This document shows, piece after piece, positions 18,277-27,587 of a DNA stretch of 38,808 nt (position 1 is its first letter; each line of letters opens with the position of its first letter). This DNA comes from Gammaproteobacteria bacterium (lineage in GTDB: Bacteria > Pseudomonadota > Gammaproteobacteria > SZUA-140), in NCBI GenBank assembly GCA_026981935.1, contig JALSIC010000001.1:1-38808 (forward strand), written 5' to 3'. Below the pieces are notes generated by a model. The model made no database searches. It saw nothing but the letters and a program-made list of their open reading frames with translations, and was not told where the DNA came from. The position numbers and the translations under genes were made by a program.

Positions 18277-19291
18277 TCAGATGTTTCTGAAAAGTCTGCA
18301 ACACATGGGGGGTGAAAAGGTTCTCGTCGATGACCGCCCGCCTCACCAGCTCGTACCAGCGCGCCTGTTCCTCGGAGGCCGGCGTGACGAAGCGGATACC
18401 CTGGTTCACGAGAGCCTCCCGGGCCTGGCGGTTCTCCTCCCGGCTGATGCGGTCGAGACGACGAAAGGTTGCTTCCAGCACCTCCCGGACCACTGCCTGG
18501 TCCCCGGTCTGCAGCCGCTCGAAGGCCTTGCGTTGGATGATGAGCACGCCGTAGAGATACATGAGGGGGATATCCGTGACGTATTTCACCCGTGTGTGCC
18601 ACTGCAGGGCGATGGCGCCCATGGGAGAAGCGGCCACGGTATCGATGAGCCCGGTCTGCAGGCCGGTAAGGACATCCGTCAAAGGCAAAGGTGTGGGTGA
18701 TATGCCTATGGATTCAAAGGCCAACTGGCTCAATGTATCACCTTCTGGGATCCAAACCTTGAGTCCCTCCAAATCTGCACGTCGGCGGACAGGCTCCTCT
18801 GACATGAGGTAAGCAAACCCGCCTTCCGCCAGTCCGAATGAGACATAACCCCGCTCGTAGAGCCCGTGCAGGATCATGTCGTCCATGCGCGAACGCACAT
18901 AGTCCACCTCGGGAAAGGAACGAAAGGCAAAGGGCAGGCTGTAGATCTGTGAATCGAAATAGATCTGCTCCAGGCCGCCACCGGTCATGGCACCGCCGTG
19001 AAGCTGGCCGATGCGGATCTTGCGCAGGACATTCTTGTCGCTGCCCATGACCCCCCCGGGGTAGAAACGCAGCTTGACCCGGCCATCCGTGCGTGTCTTG
19101 ATGAGGTCCGCGGCCTTGCGCAGTTCCTTCATCCAGGTGGTGCCATCGGGCGAGATGGTGGCGATCTTGAGTGTCAGCGCGACCGCGGGCGGGGCGGCCA
19201 GCGCCATGGCCAGGCACAACATGAGGGCGGCCGCGCTGTAACAGGCCCGTGCCGGGACACTGGTACTCCATTGACTTCTCATGTTCCTCAT
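18251..19291 (-). CDS. dctP: TRAP periplasmic solute-binding protein (DctP family, TPAT type)
   Basis: The 346-residue protein has a signal peptide (ALALAAPPAVA at ~28-39). The mature part begins LKIATISPDGTTWMKELRKAAD and has the DctP hinge and ligand features: GLKVWIPEGD (carboxylate-binding Arg site region), TDVLTGLQTGLIDTV and RIGQLHGGAMTGGG. It delivers solute to DctQM. The start overlaps the upstream T-component gene by four bases. The T-component beside it identifies the TPAT subclass, for which hydrophobic ligands have been proposed in Treponema; for this protein that is inference. Confidence 0.95.
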   Translation of the reverse strand: MRNMRSQWSTSVPARACYSAAALMLCLAMALAAPPAVALTLKIATISPDGTTWMKELRKAADLIKTRTDGRVKLRFYPGGVMGSDKNVLRKIRIGQLHGGAMTGGGLEQIYFDSQIYSLPFAFRSFPEVDYVRSRMDDMILHGLYERGYVSFGLAEGGFAYLMSEEPVRRRADLEGLKVWIPEGDTLSQLAFESIGISPTPLPLTDVLTGLQTGLIDTVAASPMGAIALQWHTRVKYVTDIPLMYLYGVLIIQRKAFERLQTGDQAVVREVLEATFRRLDRISREENRQAREALVNQGIRFVTPASEEQARWYELVRRAVIDENLFTPHVLQTFQKHLNEFRARHP

Positions 19292-20148
19292 TCCTCGAAA
19301 TATGCCTCGGATTCGGCAAGCAAGATGCGGGCCCGCTGCTGGGCGATGACATTGCTCAGGGTCAGGCCGTTGACCCGGGGGTCTGCGTCCAGAACCTCCC
19401 GCAGAAGACGGTCGTGCAGCGCCCGGTCGAACATCAGACGTGCATAGGTGCGCGCGTACTCCACCTTGGCAATGAGATTACGTCCTTCAGACAATTCGAT
19501 GGCACGCTCGAAATGCGCCCGGCCCACTTCGGGCCGCCCTCCCATGGCCGGCGGCAGCTGGGCATTGATGACCCCCAGATAGACATGCGCCTGGCCATGG
19601 TCGTATGCCTCGTCCAGGGCCACCACGGTCTCCAGAACCGCAGAGACCTTGGGCAGATCAGCCAGGGAACTCCAGCGGCTGCTGTTGACCTGTATCCAGG
19701 CGGCCCAGGTGGTGGCGTAGGTATAGAGCACCGGGAGGTGATCCCGGTCGGCCAGCCTGGAAACCAGTTCCTGAAAACGGCTGAACTCCCGCGCCTCGTC
19801 GCTGCACAGGCGCGGTTCATCGACACAAACCGCGCGACGGGCATACTCCAGGGCCTGATCGCTGAGCACCGCCGCACGTCCCTCTTCATGCACGAACAGC
19901 GTTGCATAAGTACTGTAGAGACGCGCACCGGCCATGAGCAGCCCGGTCTCGCGGGGATTCTTCACCAGCAGACCGTCGATCATGAGGAGGTAGGAAGGAA
20001 TGCCGTTGCCGGCGGTGGCCACGTCGCGCTGATTACGGATACCATCGGCGACACTGGAAGCCAGGTAATTGGCCGGTATGTTGGCACAGCCTGCCAGGAG
20101 GAGCAACAGGCTGCAGAGGTAGACTTTGAGAACAGTCGTGGTCTTCAA
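19288..20148 (-). CDS. tatT: TPR lipoprotein T-component of the TRAP transporter (TatT)
   Basis: The 286-residue lipoprotein (lipobox LLAGC, Cys21) is built of TPR-like helix pairs and matches the TRAP transporter T-component family, whose type member is Treponema pallidum Tp0956 (TatT). It is expected to form a complex with the DctP protein in the periplasm and help with ligand transfer. Family features are GIPSYLLMIDGLLVKNP near residue 48 and a DRLLREVLDAD end. The start is TTG at 20148; no better start is near the signal sequence. It is the first gene of the TRAP operon, followed by a four-base overlap with dctP. Confidence 0.93.
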   Translation of the reverse strand: MKTTTVLKVYLCSLLLLLAGCANIPANYLASSVADGIRNQRDVATAGNGIPSYLLMIDGLLVKNPRETGLLMAGARLYSTYATLFVHEEGRAAVLSDQALEYARRAVCVDEPRLCSDEAREFSRFQELVSRLADRDHLPVLYTYATTWAAWIQVNSSRWSSLADLPKVSAVLETVVALDEAYDHGQAHVYLGVINAQLPPAMGGRPEVGRAHFERAIELSEGRNLIAKVEYARTYARLMFDRALHDRLLREVLDADPRVNGLTLSNVIAQQRARILLAESEAYFEE

Positions 20149-20204
20149 TGGCGCTTTCTTTATCTCTTGGCAAGCTGTTATTGAGACTTTAATTAAGGGT
20201 CCTC

Positions 20205-20290
20205 GTGTAGCCTGGACGCAGGTCCTTGGGTCCGGAATCCAGGAAAAGACGCAATTCGTCCCGGGTTCCGTTCCGCTTCCCCCGCGTCAT
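20205..20290 (+). repeat. REP-like family B repeat, copy 3
   Basis: This copy starts GTGTAGCCTGGACGCAGG and ends near CCGCGTCATGC. It fills part of the 315-bp gap (20149-20463) between the TRAP operon start and the LPP20 gene end. I see no gene or terminator in the rest of the gap. Confidence 0.75.
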
Positions 20291-20463
20291 GCACTCAGGC
20301 AACTCTCAAAGCCGGGCAACGACAAATACGACCTGTCGTCTTACGCGGTCGCGCGGCAAAACGCAGTGTGCAGACAATGGCCAAGCCTTGTCAAACATCG
20401 CGATCACGCACGAAGCATCACCTGGAACACCCGCAGGATCGGCCAGGACAGTTCCTGTACAGT

Positions 20464-21525
20464 TCAAGATGGGTCGGCAAATCCCAGCAGAACCTGCAGC
20501 AGTTCCTCGCGCAGGTGCCGTGCGGCTTCCGCCCGGATGCGCTCCTGCGCCAGGTCAGCATCCAGCGCCACGGCCTTGAGAGGCCATTCATGATGCCCAC
20601 GGATCCGGCCATCCGCCACGCGCTGGAGGACGAGGAACAGGTCGCCTCGTACCCAGTACCAGCCCTCACGGCGCCGGGGCGGTTGCAGGTCGAGCCGTGC
20701 TTCGAGGAGATAGTCGGCCTCCCCGGGCGCGGTCACCTGCAGGCCGGCCCTGGCCAGGGCGGCGGCAAGAACCACCGCCATCTCCCCGTCTGCGAGGCCT
20801 TCCCGGCTCCCCTCCGGTCCGGCACGGGACACCGGCTGAGTCACGGCGATCCGGAGCCGTGCCAGCAGCGCGTCGCGATCGGCGCGCAGGCGTGCAAGGG
20901 ACCAGCGCGGAATGGGCGCCACGCCTGCCACCACTTCCAGAAGACTGCTGAGTTCCGCCCGCTGCGTCTGGGCAAGCACGGCGGCCTGCGCCGCAGCGAT
21001 GGCGGCGAGGGGATCGCGGCTGTCGCGGGCTGCCTGCACCCGCGCCATGGCCTCCCGGTCCAGGGCGGCGATGCGCTCGCGCAGGCGTCGCGCCGCCGGT
21101 GCCCGCTCCAGTACGGCGAGGGCATGATAAACACCGCTCGCCGGATCACGCCACATTTCGGCAATCTCCACGCCGCTGATGACGGCCATGGCCCGGGTTT
21201 CTATGCGGCGCTCCACGGTCAGTTCCTTGTGCTGCTTCCCTGCCGCGTCGCTGAAGCGCTGCCGCTCGGTGGACCGGCTGTCCACGGTGACACGCAGGAT
21301 CTTGACCAGGTCCGCCCGGGCCCGCTCACGGGCCTGGTCTGCATCAGGTGCACTGCCACGACCCAGCAGGTAGTGTGCGGCAGGATAGGCTGCCGAGGTA
21401 CCGGCCACCCAGTCCGGTGCCTGGGCGTCACGAACCGGGTTGCCGGCACAGGCCGTCACGAGGGTGGCCAGGCAGACCATCCGCAAGCCTCTGCTGACGC
21501 TGATATTCAATGGTCCGCCTGCCAT
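20464..21525 (-). CDS. LPP20-like lipoprotein, distal member of LpoB cluster
   Basis: The 353-residue lipoprotein (lipobox LVTAC, Cys26) has an LPP20-type domain at about 35-140 (PDWVAG, then GRGSAPDADQARERARADLVKILRVTVDS) and a longer C-terminal half with a second alpha/beta part (LRIAVTQPVSR, then LADGEMAVVLAAALARAGLQVTAPGEADYLLEA), the latter reminiscent of a LpoB/CsgG-like fold. GAGGAGG seven bases upstream fixes the start at 21525, inside the upstream COG3014 gene (19-bp overlap). It is probably an outer-membrane lipoprotein. It ends the operon; the exact function is unknown. Confidence 0.85.
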   Translation of the reverse strand: MAGGPLNISVSRGLRMVCLATLVTACAGNPVRDAQAPDWVAGTSAAYPAAHYLLGRGSAPDADQARERARADLVKILRVTVDSRSTERQRFSDAAGKQHKELTVERRIETRAMAVISGVEIAEMWRDPASGVYHALAVLERAPAARRLRERIAALDREAMARVQAARDSRDPLAAIAAAQAAVLAQTQRAELSSLLEVVAGVAPIPRWSLARLRADRDALLARLRIAVTQPVSRAGPEGSREGLADGEMAVVLAAALARAGLQVTAPGEADYLLEARLDLQPPRRREGWYWVRGDLFLVLQRVADGRIRGHHEWPLKAVALDADLAQERIRAEAARHLREELLQVLLGFADPS

Positions 21526-22820
21526 GCCAGATCCTCCTCGTCGATCCAGTGCATGCTGAGAAAGAGACGCTGTCCCGCCTTGATCCGGACGGCATAGTCA
21601 CGCTGCCCCACGACCTGGCCTTTGTCATCCTCCAGCCAGGCGCGCAGATGCCATTCTCCTTCGGGCAGGGACAGGCGCGCCAGATAGATATGGCTGGGCA
21701 GAAGGGACCAGCTCCGGGTATCGGCCCGTTCGCTGGCCACGGTGACGATATTGACCAGCAGACCCAGACCATCGCTTTGCTTCTCCGCCTTCTCCACGGC
21801 CTCGTGCTTGAGCACCGCCCGTGCCAGGGCCCGGGCCAGGATGAGCGGCCTGCGCCTTTCCAGCGAAGCCATGGCCAGCACATTGATATCCTCTACCCGC
21901 TCGGCCTCGGACCGGTGACCGTCCGCCTCCAGCCTCAGCCCGCGGACATGGGGCAGGCGCCCCTCGTAATAAGGCATGGCGACGCTGACCAGCACACCGT
22001 CCTCGGTGGGCACGGTGACATGGCTCTCCTCCTTGTGGGGCGCAAGACCGCTGAACAGAATCAAGGCCACCTCGCCCGCGCCCTTTTCCGGTAAGGCTGT
22101 CGTCTCCATGCCGAACTCGCGGCGCAGACGCCGTGCTTCTTCAAGGAGGCCGAGTCTTTCTGTCAGGCGCACCAGATCCTGCTGGAGCTGGCGGGGAACA
22201 CCCAGGGCTGCGTCTTCCGGATAGGTGCGGTAGGCCTGGTAGGCCTTGCGATAGGCAATCAGGGCATTGTCGGGCTCGCCCAGGGAATCGAAAACCAGAC
22301 CGCTGAAATAGCGGGCGAAGGCTCCTCCGGCAAGAGACTCGGAGTCAAGCTGTTCCAGCAGCTCGTCGAGCTGCAGGATCTCCACGCGTGCCTCCCGGGG
22401 CTGCCCCAGGTCCAGGTAATTGAGAGCGGCAAAGAGATGCAGCAGGACGCGTTCGTGGAACTCGCCCGCATAGCTGCGCATGAGGTCATTGACTGTGAGG
22501 GCGCCAGCCTGTTCGCTGACACTGACCGCCGACAACCGCTCCATCAAGGTCTTGGCTTCCTCGAATGCGGCGTTGCTTTGTGCAAACTCGCCCGTCATGC
22601 GCAGCAGCAATCCCCGGTTGAGCAGATAGAGCACTGCATCGCGCCGCCCTCTGCCATGCTCGTCCAGGGTGGCCATGGCACCCTGGTAATCACCCGCGGC
22701 GAGGTCCTCCTCCAGCTCGTGGATCCAGTCGCCATAGGCCGCACATCCACCCGCCAGTCCCGCCAGCAGAACCACCCAGAACAGGCGCATCCGGCCGTTG
22801 CCGCCAGGCAGCTCCGCCAT
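21507..22820 (-). CDS. COG3014-family TPR lipoprotein
   Basis: The 437-residue lipoprotein (LAGGC lipobox, Cys26 from ATG 22820) has TPR-like repeats over ~30-240 (FAQSNAAFEEAKTL, FARYFSGLVFDSLGEPDNALIAYRKAYQAYRTYP) and a beta-rich C-terminal half with a GEWHLRAWLEDDKGQVVG segment. This arrangement matches COG3014 proteins that I recall next to LpoB and LPP20 genes. ATG 22820 is chosen; TTG 22826 is also in frame. The gene is 19 bp downstream of the lpoB stop. Likely role: scaffold for peptidoglycan synthesis control at the outer membrane, not proven. Confidence 0.88.
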   Translation of the reverse strand: MAELPGGNGRMRLFWVVLLAGLAGGCAAYGDWIHELEEDLAAGDYQGAMATLDEHGRGRRDAVLYLLNRGLLLRMTGEFAQSNAAFEEAKTLMERLSAVSVSEQAGALTVNDLMRSYAGEFHERVLLHLFAALNYLDLGQPREARVEILQLDELLEQLDSESLAGGAFARYFSGLVFDSLGEPDNALIAYRKAYQAYRTYPEDAALGVPRQLQQDLVRLTERLGLLEEARRLRREFGMETTALPEKGAGEVALILFSGLAPHKEESHVTVPTEDGVLVSVAMPYYEGRLPHVRGLRLEADGHRSEAERVEDINVLAMASLERRRPLILARALARAVLKHEAVEKAEKQSDGLGLLVNIVTVASERADTRSWSLLPSHIYLARLSLPEGEWHLRAWLEDDKGQVVGQRDYAVRIKAGQRLFLSMHWIDEEDLAWQADH

Positions 22821-22839
22821 GGGCAATGCTTCCGCGGGC

Positions 22840-23466
22840 TCAGGGCCGGAGGCTGGCCTTGGTCACGAACTTCTTGATCTTTTTCTGCCCCAGCCACACC
22901 TTGCGGTTGTCGGTCAGGCTGATGAGCGTGAGATCGACCTGGTAATAACGCACCTGGCGCCTGCCCTCGGTGTCGAAGATCGTGTTGATCGTCCCCTTGA
23001 GCATGAAATCCGCGCCCAGCTCGCGTCCCATGGCCTTGCGTGTCTCCTCGCTGGCATGGAGTTCCTGGTCGCGGCGTTCCTCCCGCACTTCCTGGCGTTC
23101 GTCGCGCGAGGCCACGAACACGATACGCCCGGAGTTCACCAGCGCCCGTTCCATGTCATTGACGAAGGTCTGCACGTTGATGTGCTCGTGACTGAGGTTG
23201 AGCACCTCGCCCACGATCACGGCGGGCGCCCTGCCTTCACGCCCGCGAAACTCGTCCACCCAGGGGCGTGACAGGAGGTCGGCGATCATCTCCTCCGAGA
23301 CCAGGCGTGAATCGGTGTCGTTCCAGCGGCCACTGAGGTCCCGGACCTCATCCGTCTCGATACGCTCCACCCGCGTGGCACAGCCACCCGCCAGCATGAC
23401 AATCAGCAGGACAATCAGGGAAATGACAAATGCGTGATGCAAACGCCTCGCAGGCAGTCGCCTCAT
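22840..23466 (-). CDS. lpoB: Penicillin-binding protein activator LpoB family lipoprotein
   Basis: The 208-residue lipoprotein (LAGGC, Cys29) matches the LpoB/PF13036 family: DLSGRWNDTDSRLVSEEMIADLLSRPW, the AVIVGEVLNLSHEHINVQTFVNDMERAL core, GADFMLKGTIN and a C-terminal KVWLGQKKIKKF. LpoB sits in the outer membrane and activates PBP1b through the peptidoglycan layer in enterobacteria. This one lacks a long disordered linker, and its cluster differs, so the partner may not be PBP1b. Its start overlaps the upstream LPP20 gene by four bases. Four lipoproteins in one operon suggest one complex. Confidence 0.92.
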   Translation of the reverse strand: MRRLPARRLHHAFVISLIVLLIVMLAGGCATRVERIETDEVRDLSGRWNDTDSRLVSEEMIADLLSRPWVDEFRGREGRAPAVIVGEVLNLSHEHINVQTFVNDMERALVNSGRIVFVASRDERQEVREERRDQELHASEETRKAMGRELGADFMLKGTINTIFDTEGRRQVRYYQVDLTLISLTDNRKVWLGQKKIKKFVTKASLRP

Positions 23467-24032
23467 GGTCTGTCTCCTTCAGCCATTTTGTCGAAAACGT
23501 TCTCGCCTTCCCGCGCCAGGTAGGCACGCAGGCCGGCGTCCATGCCCTCGATTTTCAGCAGGATCTCCCGGGCCTGTTTCAGGTCCATCTCCACCAGGGA
23601 ATAGATGACGTCGCTGCGCTTGTCGCGCCAGCGCCCGATGACGCGGCTGCCGGCGAGATTGATCCGGCTCACGGTTTCGATGCGGCGTGACACGCTGGCA
23701 TCCAGCGCACCGCCTCCCGCCGCGCTGTAATCGCTGGAGGCCACCTCCAGATAGGCGCTGAGTGCGCGCGCCAGCGCGGCCCGGGCGCGGTTGTCCGCGG
23801 TTTCCGTCTGCAGGGAGCGGTCTCCCATGGGAGGTGCCGAGCCCACGCCATGAAACAGGCGGCCCTTGCGATCCTTGAGCGCACCCGTACCCCGGTTGAC
23901 CCAGTCCGGCGCACCCTTGATGTGAAGATCGCTCTTCACCCGCGTCTGACCCGCGCAACCCGCCAGCACGCCCAGCAGCGATCCACTCAGGGCCAGGCAC
24001 AACAGTACAACGCTCAGTCTTGAGGCAAACAT
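23463..24032 (-). CDS. LPP20 family lipoprotein, first gene of the LpoB cluster
   Basis: The 189-residue lipoprotein (lipobox VLAGC, Cys26) shows the LPP20 pattern: APDWVNRGTG, FHGVGSAP, ADNRARAALARALSAYLEV and a VIGRWRDKRSDVIYSLVEMD end. The family is named for a Helicobacter lipoprotein; here it heads an LpoB/COG3014 operon. AAAAGGAG lies just before ATG 24032. The stop overlaps the lpoB start. A second LPP20-like gene closes the same operon. Confidence 0.9.
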   Translation of the reverse strand: MFASRLSVVLLCLALSGSLLGVLAGCAGQTRVKSDLHIKGAPDWVNRGTGALKDRKGRLFHGVGSAPPMGDRSLQTETADNRARAALARALSAYLEVASSDYSAAGGGALDASVSRRIETVSRINLAGSRVIGRWRDKRSDVIYSLVEMDLKQAREILLKIEGMDAGLRAYLAREGENVFDKMAEGDRP

Positions 24033-24235
24033 CTCCTTTTCACTCCCGACGCTCTTCCCAGGCTGCAGAAAACCTGCCGGATTCGGGGGATCTTGGCGAA
24101 TCCAGTGGAAATGGAGGACAGCCTTTCAATCATTTGAGGCGAACACTGGCCACCCGACGGGAATGATCGAAAGAACGGGGCCATTCCCCACCGCCGCGGT
24201 CGATCCGTCCCGATCCCGACAGGCTCCCGGACGCG

Positions 24236-24281
24236 GGACCATGATACTACTGAAAGTCTCGTAGTTGAATGGACATGGTCC
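24236..24281. other. Nested inverted repeat upstream of the LPP20-LpoB operon
   Basis: GGACCATG (24236-24243) pairs with CATGGTCC (24274-24281), and inside it ACTAC pairs with GTAGT. It sits ~200 bp upstream of the first lipoprotein start within the 441-bp gene-free stretch 24033-24473, and could be an operator or hairpin. The rest of that stretch holds family B copy 4. Confidence 0.4.
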
Positions 24282-24302
24282 GACTGTTGGTACACCGGTT
24301 CG

Positions 24303-24397
24303 GTAGCCTGTATGAAGCGCTGCAAGCGCGCAATCCAGGAAACCGGACGGCAACAACCCCCGCCCCCGGATTACGTTCCACTCTCATCGGGCTACAC
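24303..24397 (+). repeat. REP-like family B repeat, copy 4
   Basis: The unit starts GTAGCCTGTATGAAGCGC and ends CTCATCGGGCTACAC; the ends pair over the REP-like stem GTAGCC/GGGCTAC. It lies 77 bp past the csrA stop. Confidence 0.8.
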
Positions 24398-24473
24398 ATT
24401 CGATAGTAAAGAAGGCCTGCGGGAAAGGGGCGCGCCCCCTTCCCGCTGTCCGCCAGGTTCTCAGCCGTCGGTA

Positions 24474-24713
24474 TCAGCCGGCGCTTTCCGCGGATTCCAT
24501 CATGCTGTCCGGATTTTTCTCCAGCTCGGTACGCAGGATCGCCAGCTCCCGCGGCGCCTTGATGCTGATCCTCGCCTGCCCGGGGTGGATCCGGGTAATG
24601 TGGATTTCCAGGGGACCGTCGCGAAACAATTCAGCCACGGTCATATCGGGTCGGATATCGCCGCTTGGATAAATCTGGATGGCTTCACCAGGACGTCGTG
24701 TCAATACCAGCAT
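24474..24713 (-). CDS. csrA: CsrA family RNA-binding regulator with RsmN/RsmF-like insertion
   Basis: The 79-residue protein binds GGA motifs in mRNA leaders and controls translation and decay. It keeps MLVLTRRPGE, ARISIKAPREL and Arg61 (equal to Arg44 of CsrA and Arg62 of RsmN). Between them it has ~16 extra residues (PDMTVAELFRDG) that align with the helix inserted in Pseudomonas RsmN/RsmF and change the order of strands in the dimer. GGAG seven bases upstream supports ATG 24713. The C-terminal tail is short and acidic. No target can be read here. It stands alone; a second canonical csrA may exist elsewhere. Confidence 0.93.
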   Translation of the reverse strand: MLVLTRRPGEAIQIYPSGDIRPDMTVAELFRDGPLEIHITRIHPGQARISIKAPRELAILRTELEKNPDSMMESAESAG

Positions 24714-25015
24714 GGCAAATACTCCAATATTTTTCGTTAAGAATGAATCACCCTTGCCCGGTCCCGGAAAAGCCGCTCATGGGCTCAACCGCGGGCGCAT
24801 TCATCAGAAAGCCACCATCAGGCTTTCATCTGCACAAGGGGGCACTGTTTATCACCTATTTTGTGCATCCTAACTTAAAACGCCCTTAATGGACAAAAAG
24901 ATCCCCAAAACGGGAAAGGAACGCCAAATATCTGACAGAGAAAGACAGGCAGGCGTCCCCCCCCGCTCCCACATGTGGCAGAGCAATCGTGAGAGGAGAT
25001 GCGATGATGCGGGAA
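24714..25015. other. Intergenic region upstream of csrA
   Basis: This 302-bp gap holds the csrA promoter side and the downstream side of the Sel1 gene. It is AT-richer than the genes (for example 24865-24910). I see no gene, repeat of the window families, or clear terminator. Confidence 0.5.
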
Positions 25016-25900
25016 TCAGCCGTTGAGACTGCGCCGGGCGCGGCGCGTCTCGGGCAGGGGTTTCTTTCGCTTCTGCAAGACGGCCCGTTGCCACAGCACC
25101 TCGATCTCGCGCTGTGCGCGGGGATGGCCGCCGCGCGCGGCGCGGCGCAGCCACCGATAGGCCCGGCGTTCATTGCGCAGCACGCCGATACCATAGGCGT
25201 ACATCATGCCCAGATTGTACTGGGCATCGGCGCTGCCCTGGGACGAGGCCTTGAAGAACCACTCCATGGCCTCGTAATAATCCTGGCGTACCCCACGGCC
25301 TTCCAGGTAAAAGGCGCCCAGTTCCAGCTGGGCCTGGGCCAGCCCCTGGACCGCGGCAAGGGCCAGCCAGGCAGCAGCCAGGGCTTCATCTCTGGCAACA
25401 CCCCGCCCCTGGTCATAGAGCCGCGCCAGGGCCAGCTGGGCCTCGGCAAGCCCCCGGGACGCCGCCTGGCCCAGCCAGTAAGCCGCCAGGACTTCGTCGT
25501 GATGGCTTGGGTCATCTCCGCTGAGATAGGCGCCAAGGAGATACTGGGCGCTGGCATCGCCCGATTCCGCGGCCCTTTCGTACCAGTACAGGGCCTGCGC
25601 CATGTCGCGTGTGACGCCCATCCCGGTTTCGTAGAGAAACGCCAGCAGGTACTGGGCCCGCACATGGCCACCGAGCGCCGCCCTGACATACCAGTAAATC
25701 CCACGGCGGTAATCACCCGTTCCATCTGCCTGGTGAAAATAGAGACTGGCGAGATCGTACTGGGCCTCGGCCGAACCTGCCTGCGCGGCCTCGTGGAGCT
25801 GGGGGAAATCCTGCCATCGCCCTGCCTGCGCAACGCCCAGCGGGGCCTGCAGCATGGCAAGGCCCAGGAGGATCAAGCTCAATGTCTTCGTGATCTGCAC
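25016..25900 (-). CDS. Secreted Sel1-repeat protein
   Basis: The 294-residue protein has a signal peptide (MQITKTLSLILLGLAMLQAP, cleaved after AQA at ~26) and six to seven Sel1-like repeats (SLR/TPR-like, ~36 residues each): AEAQYDLASLYF, RAQYLLAFLYETGMGV, SAQYLLGAYLSG, AEAQLALARLYDQGRGV, AQAQLELGAFYLEGRGV and ADAQYNLGMMYAYGIGV. These fold as protein-binding solenoids. The tail (RAVLQKRKKPLPETRRARRS) is strongly basic. The start is GTG 25900 with a weak ribosome site. It is a single gene next to an inverted-repeat element; partner unknown. Confidence 0.9.
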   Translation of the reverse strand: MQITKTLSLILLGLAMLQAPLGVAQAGRWQDFPQLHEAAQAGSAEAQYDLASLYFHQADGTGDYRRGIYWYVRAALGGHVRAQYLLAFLYETGMGVTRDMAQALYWYERAAESGDASAQYLLGAYLSGDDPSHHDEVLAAYWLGQAASRGLAEAQLALARLYDQGRGVARDEALAAAWLALAAVQGLAQAQLELGAFYLEGRGVRQDYYEAMEWFFKASSQGSADAQYNLGMMYAYGIGVLRNERRAYRWLRRAARGGHPRAQREIEVLWQRAVLQKRKKPLPETRRARRSLNG

Positions 25901-25994
25901 CGCAAGCTGTTCCGCACCTGAAAGAGACGGACCCGGCCGGGATCTGCCTCAGGAGATATGCTTATTAACCCGGCAATAATATATATCGTGTTCA

Positions 25995-26091
25995 GCGTTT
26001 CAGGCAGGCGCTGGATCAAGGCGCGGCACGCAGGGAATGGCCCGGCCCTTGCCAAGTGCCGCAACACCGAGCCGGCGCCTGCCTGAAACGC
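25995..26091. repeat. Hairpin 1 in the MITE-like element
   Basis: GCGTTTCAGGCAGGCGC at 25995-26011 is perfectly complementary to 26075-26091 (17 bp), with a 63-base loop. It touches the inner end of the left terminal repeat. Confidence 0.9.
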
Positions 26092-26117
26092 CTGACTTGT
26101 TGAAATTCATATGGCAG

Positions 26118-26215
26118 GCCGCCGCGTGCGCGCACGCAGACGGTGTTGGCGAAGCTTGCTGTAGAATGACTACAGCGGCGCTCCGCCGCCTTGCCGCGTG
26201 TCCGCACGCGGCGGC
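26118..26215. repeat. Hairpin 2 in the MITE-like element
   Basis: GCCGCCGCGTGCG at 26118 pairs with the complement at 26197-26215 over ~19 positions with a few mismatches, and holds a small inner hairpin CTGTAG/CTACAG near 26159-26175. It touches the right terminal repeat. Confidence 0.85.
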
Positions 26216-26285
26216 TGAACATGACATATATTGTTGCCGGGTTAATAGTATCGGCCGCTTGAACCGGCTTCTTGATTTCAAGCAA

Positions 26286-27587
26286 TCAACGTGCCACCTC
26301 GGCATCCAGAGAGGTCTCTATGAGGATACGCTCCCGCAGGCTGCGGTGTACGGGGCAACGGTCGGCAATCTCCAGCAGCCGCTCTCGCTGGGCGTGAGAC
26401 AGATCGCCCTGCAAGAACAGGCGGCGCTCGATACGATCCACCCTGCCTCCCTTCCCAGCGCCTATGCGCTGAGCGTTGTCGTCGGGGCATGCCCGGCAGT
26501 CCTGGACGTGCACCTTGGCATGGCGCAGCACCACGCGCACGGACTCGAGAGGCCATGACTTGCGGTCCGCGTACATGCGCAGGGTGATGGCCGTGCAGGC
26601 ACCCAGGGCAGCGCAGAGCAGCTCGTAAGGCGTGGGTCCCTGGTCACCGCCTCCAGCACGGAGAGGCTCGTCGGCAGTGAACTCGTGGTACCGGGCGCGG
26701 ATTTCGGTGTGGTAATGATCACGGCCGATGGTCACCACGACATCTTCCTGCCCGGCTGAAGCCACCGTGGGCGGGGGCTCCCCGGCAGACAATGCCAATG
26801 GGGCGGCCACTATCTGATCCGACGGGAGATAACGCTGCGCCCAGGCCGCAATGACGCCGCCGGCATAGCGCGCATCCTCCGGCCGTGACAGGAGATGGTC
26901 GGCGCTGTCCAGGGAAATAAAGCTCTTGGGATGCCGGGCCTGGGCGAAGAGCCGGGCGGCATGTTCCACGGGCACGGTCTCATCGCCGGGGGCATGGAGA
27001 ATCAGCAAGGCCCGTTTCAAACCCGGCAGCACGGCCTTCAGGTCATGGACCTGCACGTCCTCGACGAATGGCCGGCGGATTCGGTAGGCCACCCCCCCGA
27101 TGCGGATCTCCGCCTCGCCCCGCTGCAGAATCTGCGCCTGGCTGTCGGCGAAATGTGTCAGTACATGCGCCGGCTCACTGGGCGAGGCGACGGTGGCCAC
27201 CGCCTTGACCGCCTGCAGGCGGGATGCCGCCAGCAACACGGCGGTTCCCCCCAGGGAGTGGCCGATGAGAAGCTGCGGCGCTGCGTGATGGGTCTCCAGC
27301 CAGCGGGCGGCGGCGAGGATGTCCGCGATGTTGTCGCTGAAGGTGGTCGTGGAAAAATCGCCTTCGCTCTCGCCCAGTCCGGTGAAGTCGAACCGCAGGA
27401 CGCCGATGCCTGCCGCCGCAAGCGTGCGGCAGAGATTGCGAACCCCCTTGTAATTCTTGTTGCAGGTGAAGCAATGGGCAAAAAGTGCGTAGGCACGGAC
27501 CGGCTGCCCGCCTGGCTCGTCGAGCAGCCCCGCCAGGCGCAGGCCCCGGTCATTGCGGAAAGTGATGCGAGTGGAACGCATGCTCAT
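26286..27587 (-). CDS. Bifunctional alpha/beta hydrolase-OsmC fusion protein
   Basis: The 433-residue protein has an alpha/beta hydrolase at ~1-255 with nucleophile Ser111 (GHSLGG), Asp202 (GDETVP) and His231 (ADHLL), followed by an OsmC peroxidase-like domain at ~275-430 with Cys331 (GACTAI) and Cys411 (RCPVHRSL), the pair that reduces organic hydroperoxides. This fusion is a known family, possibly acting on peroxidised lipids. A Cys-rich insert (DCRACPDDN, ~363-371) sits inside the OsmC part. The start overlaps the rlmD stop by four bases, so both genes are co-translated. Confidence 0.95.
   Translation of the reverse strand: MSMRSTRITFRNDRGLRLAGLLDEPGGQPVRAYALFAHCFTCNKNYKGVRNLCRTLAAAGIGVLRFDFTGLGESEGDFSTTTFSDNIADILAAARWLETHHAAPQLLIGHSLGGTAVLLAASRLQAVKAVATVASPSEPAHVLTHFADSQAQILQRGEAEIRIGGVAYRIRRPFVEDVQVHDLKAVLPGLKRALLILHAPGDETVPVEHAARLFAQARHPKSFISLDSADHLLSRPEDARYAGGVIAAWAQRYLPSDQIVAAPLALSAGEPPPTVASAGQEDVVVTIGRDHYHTEIRARYHEFTADEPLRAGGGDQGPTPYELLCAALGACTAITLRMYADRKSWPLESVRVVLRHAKVHVQDCRACPDDNAQRIGAGKGGRVDRIERRLFLQGDLSHAQRERLLEIADRCPVHRSLRERILIETSLDAEVAR

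Larger units (their letters stand above)
25964..26246. mobile_element. 283-bp MITE-like element with 33-bp terminal inverted repeats
   Basis: The ends 25964-25996 and 26214-26246 are inverted copies of a 33-bp sequence, identical at 30 of 33 positions (ATTAACCCGGCAA is the outer part). Between them are two strong hairpins and no reading frame that looks coding. No clear target duplication is visible. It fills most of the 385-bp gap between the hydrolase-OsmC gene and the Sel1 gene. Confidence 0.8.
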